Of a stretch of DNA of 64,000 nucleotides, positions 18,169 through 24,195 are shown one piece after another. Within the stretch, counting starts at the first letter, position 1. Each line of letters starts with the position of its first letter. Below the pieces are notes generated by a model, which did no database searches, was not told the DNA's origin, and saw only the letters and a program-made list of their open reading frames with translations. The position numbers and the translations under genes are program-made. The stretch comes from JANQRZ01 sp965215165 (GTDB taxonomy: Bacteria; Bacteroidota; Rhodothermia; Rhodothermales; JANQRZ01), in contig CBDCCX010000006.1 of the NCBI GenBank assembly GCA_965215165.1, forward strand, positions 1,674,001 through 1,738,000, in the 5' to 3' direction.

Positions 18169-19411
18169 GAACGACCTCACCCCGCCCACCGACGGCTCCG
18201 CCATCCGCCTCGACGCCGGCTCGCTCCTCGTCCCCGACCGCCCGATCATCCCGTTCATCGAGGGCGACGGCATCGGCCCCGACATCTGGGCCGCCGCTTC
18301 CCGCGTGCTCGACGCGGCCGTCGAGAAGGCGTATGGCGGCGAGCGTGAGATCGTCTGGTTCGAGGTCCTGGCCGGCGAGAAAGCGCACGAGCAGACCGGC
18401 GAGTGGCTGCCCGACGCCACCCTCGAGGCCATCGAGCAGTACCTCGTCGCCATCAAAGGGCCGCTCACCACGCCCGTCGGCGGCGGCTTCCGCAGCCTCA
18501 ACGTCGCCCTCCGCCAGAAGCTCGACCTCTACGCCTGCGTCCGCCCGGTGCAGTACTTCGACGGTGTCCCCTCGCCGGTCAAGAACCCCGAGGACGTCGA
18601 CATGGTGATTTTCAGGGAGAACACCGAGGACATCTACGCCGGGATCGAGTTCGAGGCCGGCAGCGACCAGGTGCAGAAGCTCCGCCGCTTCCTGGAGGAC
18701 GAGCTGGGCGTCGACTCGATCCGCTTCCCCGAGACGAGTGGGCTAGGCGTCAAGCCGATCTCCGAGGAAGGCACCAAGCGCCTGGTCCGCGCCGCGATCC
18801 GGTACGCGATTGCCAACGGCGAGAACACCGTGACGCTCGTTCACAAGGGCAACATCATGAAGTTCACCGAGGGCGCGTTCCGCACCTGGGGCTATGAGGT
18901 GGCGAAAGAAGAGTTCGGCGCGACCGACCTGGACGGCGGCCCGTGGCAGGTCATCACGACCGACGACGGTCGGGAGATCACCGTCAACGACGTGATCGCC
19001 GACGCGATGCTCCAGCAGGTCCTGACGCGCCCAAAGAGCTACGACGTGATCGCGACGATGAACCTCAACGGCGACTACCTCTCGGACGCGCTCGCGGCGC
19101 AGGTCGGCGGGATCGGGATCGCGCCGGGGGCCAACATCAACTACACCACCGGGCAGGCCATCTTCGAGGCCACGCACGGCACCGCGCCCAAGTACGCCGG
19201 TCAGGACAAAGTCAACCCCTCGTCGGTGATCCTCTCGGGCGAGATGATGCTGCGGTACATGGGCTGGAACGAGGCCGCCGACCGCCTCCTGGCCTCGATG
19301 GGCACGACCATCAGCCAGAAGCGCGTCACCTACGACTTCGAGCGCATGATGGACGGCGCGACGCTGCTGAAGACCAGCGAGTTCGGCGACGCCCTCATCG
19401 AGAACCTCTAG
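18167..19411 (+). CDS. icd: Isocitrate dehydrogenase (NADP-type)
   Basis: The 414-residue TCA-cycle enzyme converts isocitrate to 2-oxoglutarate. It contains the substrate motif GGGFRSLNVALRQKLDLYAC with the conserved Ser, FRENTEDIYAGIEF, NLNGDYLSDALAAQVGGIGI, and THGTAPKYAGQDKVNP, and ends in TYDFERMMDGATLLKTSEFG then DALIENL, very close to the E. coli enzyme. The start at 18167 follows the folded leader; the upstream in-frame extension is only spacer sequence. The 3' end of this gene is the parent of three further copies downstream (19906, 20769 and 27365), the pattern left when elements insert in the icd 3' end and restore it. Confidence 0.94.
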   Translation: MNDLTPPTDGSAIRLDAGSLLVPDRPIIPFIEGDGIGPDIWAAASRVLDAAVEKAYGGEREIVWFEVLAGEKAHEQTGEWLPDATLEAIEQYLVAIKGPLTTPVGGGFRSLNVALRQKLDLYACVRPVQYFDGVPSPVKNPEDVDMVIFRENTEDIYAGIEFEAGSDQVQKLRRFLEDELGVDSIRFPETSGLGVKPISEEGTKRLVRAAIRYAIANGENTVTLVHKGNIMKFTEGAFRTWGYEVAKEEFGATDLDGGPWQVITTDDGREITVNDVIADAMLQQVLTRPKSYDVIATMNLNGDYLSDALAAQVGGIGIAPGANINYTTGQAIFEATHGTAPKYAGQDKVNPSSVILSGEMMLRYMGWNEAADRLLASMGTTISQKRVTYDFERMMDGATLLKTSEFGDALIENL

Positions 19412-19417
19412 CTCGGC
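19343..19417 (+). repeat. icd 3'-end repeat, copy 1 (inside intact icd and 6 bp beyond)
   Basis: This 75-bp stretch covers the last 22 codons of icd, its stop and CTCGGC just after it. It is repeated at 19906-19980 with about four substitutions. It is the proposed upstream boundary of the hicAB module. Confidence 0.85.
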
Positions 19418-19420
19418 GGC

Positions 19421-19678
19421 ATGGGGAAATACGACAAGCTGCTCGACACTGTGCTGCGCGGTACGTCCGACGCCAACGTCAGCTTCCGGGACCTGTGTCA
19501 GCTTCTGCGCCGACTCGGGTTCGAGGAGCGGACGCGCGGCAGCCACCACACTTTCCGAAGGGCCGGTGTGGAGGAAAAGATCAACCTGCAGCGCGACGGG
19601 AGCAAAGCGAAGGTGTATCAGGTACGACAGGTTCGGGCCGTCATTCTCAAGTACAAACTCGGTGTAGACGACGCGTAA
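19421..19678 (+). CDS. hicA: HicA-family mRNA interferase toxin
   Basis: The 85-residue protein has the double-stranded-RNA-binding-like fold signature of HicA: V-S-F-R-D-L-C-Q-L-L-R-R-L-G-F-E, then RGSHHTFRR with the catalytic His, and a late KAKVYQVRQVRAVILKYKLG. HicA toxins cleave mRNA and are neutralised by HicB. It begins only 9 bp after the icd stop, within the region that copies of the icd 3' end bracket. Its stop overlaps the hicB start by one base (TAATG), so translation is coupled. Confidence 0.9.
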   Translation: MGKYDKLLDTVLRGTSDANVSFRDLCQLLRRLGFEERTRGSHHTFRRAGVEEKINLQRDGSKAKVYQVRQVRAVILKYKLGVDDA

Positions 19679-19890
19679 TGCACAAATACGAAGTGATCAT
19701 CTATTGGAGTGCTGAGGACGAGCTGTTCGTGGCAGACGTGCCGGAGCTTCCGGGGTGTATGGCGCACGGAGCCACGCAGAAGGAGGCCCTGAGCAGCGCA
19801 CAGGAAGCCGTCCAGGCATGGATCACCACGGCAGAAGAGTTTGGCGACCCGGTCCCAGAACCCAAAGGCCGACGGTTAATGTTCGCCTGA
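19678..19890 (+). CDS. hicB: HicB-family antitoxin, short form
   Basis: The 70-residue protein reads MHKYEVIIYWSAEDELFVAD then VPELPGCMAHGATQKEAL, the partial RNase H-like fold of HicB. There is no C-terminal HTH or RHH DNA-binding domain, so this is the short HicB type and autoregulation may need another factor. The start codon shares its A with the hicA stop. Sixteen bases after its stop the second copy of the icd 3' end begins. Confidence 0.9.
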   Translation: MHKYEVIIYWSAEDELFVADVPELPGCMAHGATQKEALSSAQEAVQAWITTAEEFGDPVPEPKGRRLMFA

Positions 19891-19905
19891 TTTGGCTGGT
19901 TCATG

Positions 19906-19980
19906 CGCATGATGGACAGCGCGACGCTGCTGAAGACCAGCGAGTTTGGCGACACGCTCATCGAGAACCTCTAGCTCGGC
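19906..19980 (+). repeat. icd 3'-end repeat, copy 2 (near identical)
   Basis: These 75 bp match icd 19343-19417 without gaps and with about four substitutions, including the stop codon and CTCGGC. Read in frame it would encode RMMDSATLLKTSEFGDTLIE then NL and stop. It has no reading frame of its own and directly follows hicB. Confidence 0.9.
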
Positions 19981-19988
19981 AGGGCTGC

Positions 19989-20465
19989 TCACTCGCTTAC
20001 CGAGCGAAGCGCCTGCTCGACGACATGCTCGCTCAGGTAGGAGCCGTGCGCTCGGAGCGCGTCGAGCGCCGGGCGCAGTTCGCTCTCCAAGCCTCGGCGC
20101 TTGGCCTCGATCAGTACGCCGAGCGTGCCGATCACATGAAGTCCGTGCGCTTGCGCCGCTCGTCGCCCTCGGCGCTCGTCTATCAGCACGCGCTCGGCCT
20201 TCCGGTGCGCGGCGAGTGCGATGGCTTCGGCCTCGCCCCGGTCGAGGTTCTCCAACAGGTCTGCCGAGGGGTGCGGAGCCTCTTCTACGTGCAGCCACCG
20301 AGCCATTCGCACCTCATCGGCTCCCGGCTCTCCGCTGCCGCGAACGACGACCTCTTCATAGACCGCCTTCGGGATCAGCACCTCCCCGTAGAGCGCGGGA
20401 AGAAGATCGAACCGGCCGATGGCTGCCAGCGCGATAAGCGGAGACGCATCCGAGACGACGATCAC
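19989..20465 (-). CDS. DUF3368 PIN-like toxin (module 1)
   Basis: The 158-residue protein starts MIVVSDASPLIALAAIGRFD, with the first PIN-type acidic residue in SDASP. It continues with LDRGEAEAIALAAH and LIDERRGRRAA, carrying the further acidic residues, and GTLGVLIEAKRRG. DUF3368 proteins are PIN-like nucleases paired with UPF0175 antitoxins; RNA cleavage is the expected activity. The start overlaps the end of the UPF0175 gene by 4 bp (ATGA). It lies between icd-end copies 2 and 3. It resembles the DUF3368 protein at 21549 in layout but is clearly divergent from it. Confidence 0.85.
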   Translation of the reverse strand: MIVVSDASPLIALAAIGRFDLLPALYGEVLIPKAVYEEVVVRGSGEPGADEVRMARWLHVEEAPHPSADLLENLDRGEAEAIALAAHRKAERVLIDERRGRRAAQAHGLHVIGTLGVLIEAKRRGLESELRPALDALRAHGSYLSEHVVEQALRSVSE

Positions 20466-20707
20466 GAGCCGAGGGCGTCGAGCGTTCTCAGGTCCTGCTC
20501 CAGCTCCTCGACGCCGTAGTGGAGTGGAATCTCCCGCTCGGCCAGCACGCGCATGAACGCCGCCTGGCTCGACCCAGCCAGCCGCGCTGCCTGACCGAGT
20601 GTGAGTCGGTCTTGCGCGAAGAGCAGCACGGCAACCTCACACTTCAACTCGTCCGGCGAGAGGCGAGCGGATTCGAGCACGGAGCGAGGAATGACGAGGT
20701 CGGTCAT
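20462..20707 (-). CDS. UPF0175 family antitoxin (module 1)
   Basis: The 81-residue protein MTDLVIPRSVLESARLSPDE continues as LKCEVAVLLFAQDRLTLGQAA then RLAGSSQAAFMRVLAEREIP, the helix-turn-helix pattern of UPF0175 antitoxins. The frame is open upstream to 20893, but that part is the antisense of the decayed icd end and is not coding. It is translated first and overlaps the DUF3368 toxin by 4 bp. Confidence 0.85.
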   Translation of the reverse strand: MTDLVIPRSVLESARLSPDELKCEVAVLLFAQDRLTLGQAARLAGSSQAAFMRVLAEREIPLHYGVEELEQDLRTLDALGS

Positions 20708-20768
20708 GCTTAGCCGAGAGAGGCGTCGTGGGCCAGGGTGTACCACCCGAGAGCTTCCAAGGGTCCCG

Positions 20769-20893
20769 CGCATCTCCTGGCGTCGATGGGCAAGACGATC
20801 AGCCGGAAGCGCGTCACCTACGACTTCGAGCGGATGATAGACGGCGCGACGCTGCTGGGCCAGCGCCTTCGGCGACGCGCTCATCGAGAACAT
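20769..20893 (+). repeat. icd 3'-end repeat, copy 3 (decayed)
   Basis: About 125 bp align with icd from the codons for LLASMG to IENL: CTCCTGG, TCGATGGGC, GAAGCGCGTCACCTACGACT and ATCGAGAAC are shared. A small deletion after GCGACGCTGCTG shifts the frame, and the stop codon region has changed to ATGGAGG. It is a remnant, not a gene. Confidence 0.85.
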
Positions 20894-21013
20894 GGAGGTA
20901 GCGCGCGCTACTCAGGCCCTCGGCAAGATATCGTCCCCGTTATCTTCTTCGTCGCACCCGTCGGGCAGCGGGAGCATGGGGTAGTGCGGCTCCGGCTCCT
21001 CGCCCGCCGCCAT

Positions 21014-21331
21014 CTACGCCCGCCGCCGGTCCATGAGATCTCGCCATTCGCTCGGGGTCGCCTCCGACTCCGAGAGGGGCCGCTCCTGGAAAACGCCTCC
21101 CGGGCTGAGGTCAAGGTCGAGCGCGGGCCAGTGGAGTCCGAGTGGGTGCGCGTCGATCTCGGCCCGCTCCTCCGGCGTCGCATAGGCGAGCCGGGGGTGC
21201 CAGTCGGGCGGGACGATCACGACTCGGCCGTCGGTGAACCCGACGGCCACGCCGGAACCGACAGCGTGAGCGAACGCGATTTCAGGCGCGGGTGCCGTCT
21301 CAGGTGGGGCCGGGGCGGATGTTCCAGGCAT
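21014..21331 (-). CDS. DUF2442 family protein
   Basis: The 105-residue protein has a Pro/Ala-rich start and a DUF2442 domain: V-G-F-T-D-G-R-V-V-I-V-P, WHPRLAYATPEERAEID and LHWPALDLDLSPGG. DUF2442 genes commonly stand next to DUF4160 genes and the pair is suspected to be toxin-antitoxin-like, though I know of no proven mechanism. It overlaps the 3' end of the DUF4160 fragment by 32 bp. The 120 bp between its stop and icd copy 3 contain nothing I recognise. Downstream of the stop the frame ends cleanly. Confidence 0.7.
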   Translation of the reverse strand: MPGTSAPAPPETAPAPEIAFAHAVGSGVAVGFTDGRVVIVPPDWHPRLAYATPEERAEIDAHPLGLHWPALDLDLSPGGVFQERPLSESEATPSEWRDLMDRRRA

Positions 21332-21485
21332 GGAGGAGGGTCTCGTGGTGCTCGGTGACGAGGCGAGTGATCTTGCGGATTTCGGCGTCGGAGAACCGGC
21401 GGTCCCAGGCTACGGCCACCTTCCCCTTCGCGGAAAGGAAGGGCGAGAGCTTGGCCCTGTCGTGGTCGCGCTGAACGAGGAGCAC
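21300..21485 (-). pseudogene. DUF4160 fragment, N-terminus replaced
   Basis: Sixty-one residues from a GTG codon read V-Q-R-D-H-D-R-A-K-L-S, then FSDAEIRKITRLVTEHHETL and LHAWN, matching the C-terminal two thirds of DUF4160. The normal start with its PPHVHV-like motif is missing; at that point the DNA becomes the GC-rich boundary repeat at 21501. The upstream frame is open but encodes Pro/Gly-rich sequence. Probably truncated when the neighbouring module arrived. Alternatively a short functional variant. Confidence 0.5.
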
Positions 21486-21500
21486 CGAGGGTCCCGACTG

Positions 21501-21561
21501 CCCGAACGCACTGCCTGCGGGGGTGAGCGGCCTGCGGGGGTGGGCAGCTCATTCCCCGACT
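21501..21561. repeat. Module-boundary repeat A
   Basis: The stretch shares GCCTGCGGGGG, GGCAG and CTCATTCCCCGA with 23239-23291. It overlaps the last codons of the second DUF3368 gene (V-G-E-stop, read on the minus strand) and abuts the truncated DUF4160 fragment. Within it CCTGCGGGGGTG occurs twice. Confidence 0.55.
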
Positions 21562-22055
21562 GAGCGGAGGGCTTGTTCCACAATACGATCCTCCAGGCGG
21601 AAGCCATGCTTCCTGAGCGCATTCAGGACGGGTCCGATCTCTCCCAGCACCTCCCGTCGCTTGGCTGCGATCAGCACGCCGACCACGCCGATGCACTCGA
21701 TGCCCAGACGACCACATACCGCTCGCCCGAATCGCTCGTCCATCACCACGCGGGGTTGCTGACCCACCGCCCGAAGTTGCAAGGCCAGGGCGATCGCCTC
21801 CGCCTCGCCGTCGTCCAGCTCGGCGCTCAGCAGCGCTACCCGCGTCCGGTCCTCTACGTGCCTCGTCACGATCCACTGCTGCGTCTCGACCTCGCGCGCG
21901 CCGGGCAGCCCCCGGCCACGCACGATCTCCTCGCGCACGGCCTCGGGAATCAGGATCGTACCCCCGAGCTTGTGCAACAAGTCCAGCCGACCGACAGCGG
22001 CAAGATTCATGATCGGCGAGGCGTCGCTCACGATGCCCGAGGCCGCCGCGCTCAC
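21549..22055 (-). CDS. DUF3368 PIN-like toxin (module 2)
   Basis: The 168-residue protein begins with IVSDASPIMNLAAVGRLDLL (acidic PIN residue in SDASP), followed by LDDGEAEAIALALQLRAVG, VVMDERFGRAV and GVVGVLIAAKRREVLGEIG. It shares the whole plan of the DUF3368 protein at 19989, with many substitutions, so these are homologous modules that were probably acquired separately. Its start overlaps the UPF0175 gene by 4 bp. A PIN-type RNase is expected from the family. Confidence 0.85.
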   Translation of the reverse strand: MSAAASGIVSDASPIMNLAAVGRLDLLHKLGGTILIPEAVREEIVRGRGLPGAREVETQQWIVTRHVEDRTRVALLSAELDDGEAEAIALALQLRAVGQQPRVVMDERFGRAVCGRLGIECIGVVGVLIAAKRREVLGEIGPVLNALRKHGFRLEDRIVEQALRSVGE

Positions 22056-22315
22056 GGCGTGCCGTCGCCGGGAGCGAAGAAGCCGTCGGCCGCCCGGAGG
22101 TCCGCCCGCAGATCGTCCTCGTCGTAGTTCAGGTCGATCTCCCGGCTGGCGAGCAGGTGCTGGAAGCGGTAGCGGTCCATCTCAGCCAGCCGCGCCGCCT
22201 GACCCATCGTGAGGCGGCGGCGCTCGTAGAGCAGCACGGCGATCTCGCACCGGAGCTCGTCCGTCGAAAGGCGGGCGGCGTCGAGCACGGCACGGGGAAT
22301 GACGAGGTCAGGCAT
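22052..22315 (-). CDS. UPF0175 family antitoxin (module 2)
   Basis: The 87-residue protein MPDLVIPRAVLDAARLSTDE continues LRCEIAVLLYERRRLTMGQA and ARLAEMDRYRFQHLLASREI, a UPF0175 helix-turn-helix protein. Compared with module 1 it keeps the first 20 residues well and has a longer C-terminus (FFAPGDGTP). Its promoter should lie in the 123-bp gap shared with the divergent DUF433 gene. Confidence 0.85.
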   Translation of the reverse strand: MPDLVIPRAVLDAARLSTDELRCEIAVLLYERRRLTMGQAARLAEMDRYRFQHLLASREIDLNYDEDDLRADLRAADGFFAPGDGTP

Positions 22316-22438
22316 GGAGCCGGAGGCAAAGGACGCGAAGGCCGTCTACCGCGTGTGAACGGGTGAAGGTCCCGGCCGTGCCTCGCGGAACCTCCCGCTC
22401 CGGCGAGAGAAAAAACCTGTGCACCAACTCACAGCGCT

Positions 22439-22819
22439 ATGCCCCTGGCCGTCCTAGACAAACACCTCGATGCCACGCCGGGCGTCTGCGGCGGGAAGCC
22501 CCGCATCGCCGGGCGGCGGATCACCGTCGAGCACGTCGCCGTCTGGCACGAGCGGATGGGACAGAGCGCCGAGGCCATCGCCTCGGAGTACGACCTCTCG
22601 CTTGGGTCCGTCCACGCGGCGCTAGCCTACTACTTCGACCACCGGGAGGAGGTAGACCGGCGGATCGAGGAAGGGGACGCCTTCGCCGAGGCGATGAAGG
22701 CGGGCACGGCCTCCCCGTTGGAAGAGGAGCTTGGGCCGGAGCGGCTAGCGGAGCTTCGAGACCAAGTGGACGAGGAGGTCCGGGCGTGGCAGTCCCGCCG
22801 AGGGACCCCGCGTGACTGA
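22439..22819 (+). CDS. DUF433 antitoxin
   Basis: The 126-residue protein contains the DUF433 domain: ATPGVCGGKPRIAGRRITVE, VAVWHERMGQSAEAIASEYD and LSLGSVHAALAYYFDHREEV, which forms an HTH fold. A C-terminal helical tail (LEEELGPERLAELRDQVDEE) probably binds the toxin. DUF433 proteins pair with DUF5615 PIN-like toxins (VapB45-type). The stop lies 8 bp inside the next gene, so translation is coupled. It is the only plus-strand toxin-antitoxin pair besides hicAB. Confidence 0.85.
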   Translation: MPLAVLDKHLDATPGVCGGKPRIAGRRITVEHVAVWHERMGQSAEAIASEYDLSLGSVHAALAYYFDHREEVDRRIEEGDAFAEAMKAGTASPLEEELGPERLAELRDQVDEEVRAWQSRRGTPRD

Positions 22820-23141
22820 GGTCCGGTTCTACACTGACGAGCACGTACCTCGGGCTGTCATCGAGGGCCTCCGCTATCACGGCGTGGACGTGCTGGGCAC
22901 GCCGGAGGCGGGGATGATGGGGAGGACGGACGAGGAGCACCTCGCCTTTGCCCACCGGGAGGGGCGCGTGCTCTACACTCAGGACGACGACCTCCTCGCG
23001 CTCGCGGCTGCGGGGGTGCCCCACGCGGGGATCGCGTATCTCCGTCAGGGGGCGTCTATCGGCAAGGCCGTGCGGGGCCTCCTCGTGATCCACAGAGGGC
23101 TGAACGCGGAGAAGACGCAGGGCCGCGTCGAGTTCCTGTAG
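22812..23141 (+). CDS. DUF5615 PIN-like toxin
   Basis: From a GTG start overlapping the DUF433 stop, 109 residues read VRFYTDEHVPRAVIEGLRYH then GVDVLGTPEAGMMGRTDEEH. They continue REGRVLYTQDDDLLALAAAG and GIAYLRQGASIGKAVRGLLV. The conserved acidic residues are in TDEH, TDEE and TQDDD. This is the Mut7-C-like PIN group (DUF5615), presumed RNases paired with DUF433 antitoxins. The 150 bp after it contain repeats shared with other module edges. Confidence 0.85.
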   Translation: MTEVRFYTDEHVPRAVIEGLRYHGVDVLGTPEAGMMGRTDEEHLAFAHREGRVLYTQDDDLLALAAAGVPHAGIAYLRQGASIGKAVRGLLVIHRGLNAEKTQGRVEFL

Positions 23142-23155
23142 CCGATCCCTCCCGC

Positions 23156-23225
23156 TCGCGCCGCGGCAAAAGCACCGAGGCGGTTGCATTCCCGGCGGGC
23201 TTCCCCGATAGTGGCTCCTGAATTG
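23156..23225 (+). repeat. Flanking repeat of the PIN module, left copy
   Basis: About 70 bp starting TCGCGCCGCGGCAAAAGC match 24042-24112 in the same orientation at roughly three quarters of positions, with shared words TCGCGCCGCG, AAAAGC, CCGAGG, GTTGC, CCCGATA and CTGAA. The two copies bracket the PIN toxin and antitoxin genes. Confidence 0.6.
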
Positions 23226-23238
23226 CCTGGGCTTGTCC

Positions 23239-23291
23239 CGAGCGCGCTGCCTGCGGGGGCGGACTGGCAGGCTCACCACTCATTCCCCGAT
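23239..23291. repeat. Module-boundary repeat B
   Basis: It resembles repeat A (21501-21561): CCCGAGCGCGCTGCCTGCGG opens it and ACTCATTCCCCGA closes it. In copy A the closing segment is the end of a DUF3368 gene; here it ends at the stop codon of an unrelated PIN gene. It may be the residue of an earlier DUF3368 module replaced at this spot. Confidence 0.5.
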
Positions 23292-23714
23292 CTACGTGCC
23301 GACCCGCTCCAGGAAGTCGGCAGGCGCGAGAATGCGAAGTCCCCGGAAGGGGCTCGTCGGGAAGTCGCGGAGGTTGCCCGTGATGAGGTAGTCGGCCCCG
23401 GCAGAGAGCGCGAGGGCTACGAATGCATCGTCGTCGGGGTCGCGGCAGACCTGGACCTCGGCTGTCACCTCAGCGAAGTGCGATGCTACGCGGATGCGCT
23501 GCAGGTAGCCCTCGATCTGCTCGGGGCTGAGGTACTTCCGAAACTTCTCCCGAGTGCGGAGGCGAGACGACAGCTCCGCAAAGGTCTCGGCGCTGGCAAG
23601 TAGCTCGCCATGCTCGATGACGTAGGTGACGACCCGGTTGGACGTGCCTCGGGGCGACAGGGCCGCGCTGATCAAGACGTTGGTATCGACGACGCAGCGC
23701 GGCCCCTCTGCCAT
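23292..23714 (-). CDS. PIN-domain toxin (COG1569-like)
   Basis: The 140-residue protein carries the PIN motifs CVVDTNVLISAALSPRGTSN, ETFAELSSRLRTREKFRKYL, VQVCRDPDDDAFVALALSAG and ADYLITGNLRDF, with Asp near residue 9, Glu near 44 and the D-P-D-D-D/T-G-N-x-x-D cluster. Such proteins are annotated as the PIN toxin component of type II systems and act as RNases. The start at 23714 overlaps the antitoxin stop by one base. It differs from the DUF3368 and DUF5615 types, so this is a fourth nuclease lineage in the cluster. Confidence 0.87.
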   Translation of the reverse strand: MAEGPRCVVDTNVLISAALSPRGTSNRVVTYVIEHGELLASAETFAELSSRLRTREKFRKYLSPEQIEGYLQRIRVASHFAEVTAEVQVCRDPDDDAFVALALSAGADYLITGNLRDFPTSPFRGLRILAPADFLERVGT

Positions 23715-23974
23715 CACCCCTCGTCGAAGTCGCCGCGCAGGAGGGCATCGTTCATTTCGTCCGTCCATCCCCGCTCCTCGGCAGCGGCTCCAGTCTCGGC
23801 AGTGAAGCGCCGGAACTCGCCGGCCAGCTCCCGGCGCGAGAGGAGGGCGAGACGGAGAGCATCGGCGGCTTTCGTTTCGGCGGAGCGGCGCAGCGCCGGG
23901 TCGGCGCTCTGGTAGGCCGCAGCGGTGCGATCATCGACGCGGAGGCGGACGGTCTGTCGGGTTGAATCAGGCAT
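23714..23974 (-). CDS. Probable antitoxin of the PIN toxin
   Basis: The 86-residue protein starts MPDSTRQTVRLRVDDRTAAA, a ribbon-like beta strand followed by helices, and ends GWTDEMNDALLRGDFDEG. The T-V-R-L-R-V-D start suggests a ribbon-helix-helix DNA-binding antitoxin, but I cannot assign a named family. The antitoxin-first order and one-base overlap with the PIN gene support the role. The frame is open upstream to 24235, but that part is the flanking repeat and is not coding. Confidence 0.65.
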   Translation of the reverse strand: MPDSTRQTVRLRVDDRTAAAYQSADPALRRSAETKAADALRLALLSRRELAGEFRRFTAETGAAAEERGWTDEMNDALLRGDFDEG

Positions 23975-24041
23975 AGCTCCTCGTGATAGGGGTGCGCTCG
24001 CTTCAACCCCTCTACTGCCCGGCTGCGCCAGAAGGTTCCAG

Positions 24042-24112
24042 TCGCGCCGCGACGAAAAGCGCCGAGGGTGTTGCGCTTCCGGCGGCTCGTCCCGATATTG
24101 GCTTCTGAAATG
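24042..24112 (+). repeat. Flanking repeat of the PIN module, right copy
   Basis: Second copy of the 70-bp sequence at 23156-23225, same orientation, with one-base gaps and about a quarter of positions changed. It begins 67 bp upstream of the antitoxin start and ends about 80 bp before the lipase-like gene. Confidence 0.6.
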
Positions 24113-24195
24113 ATTGTGGTTAGCGGGAGTGCCCGATACGGATCGGCTCCGGGTGCTCAGAAGGCGATGGCTCACTTGCTCAACTGGACAACACC

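Noticed and set aside
19412..24195. Chromosomal integron cassette array
   Set aside because: Toxin-antitoxin cassettes fit, but orientations are mixed, no attC-like R'/R'' sites were found at the module edges and no integrase is present; the repeats seen are icd ends and other non-attC sequences.
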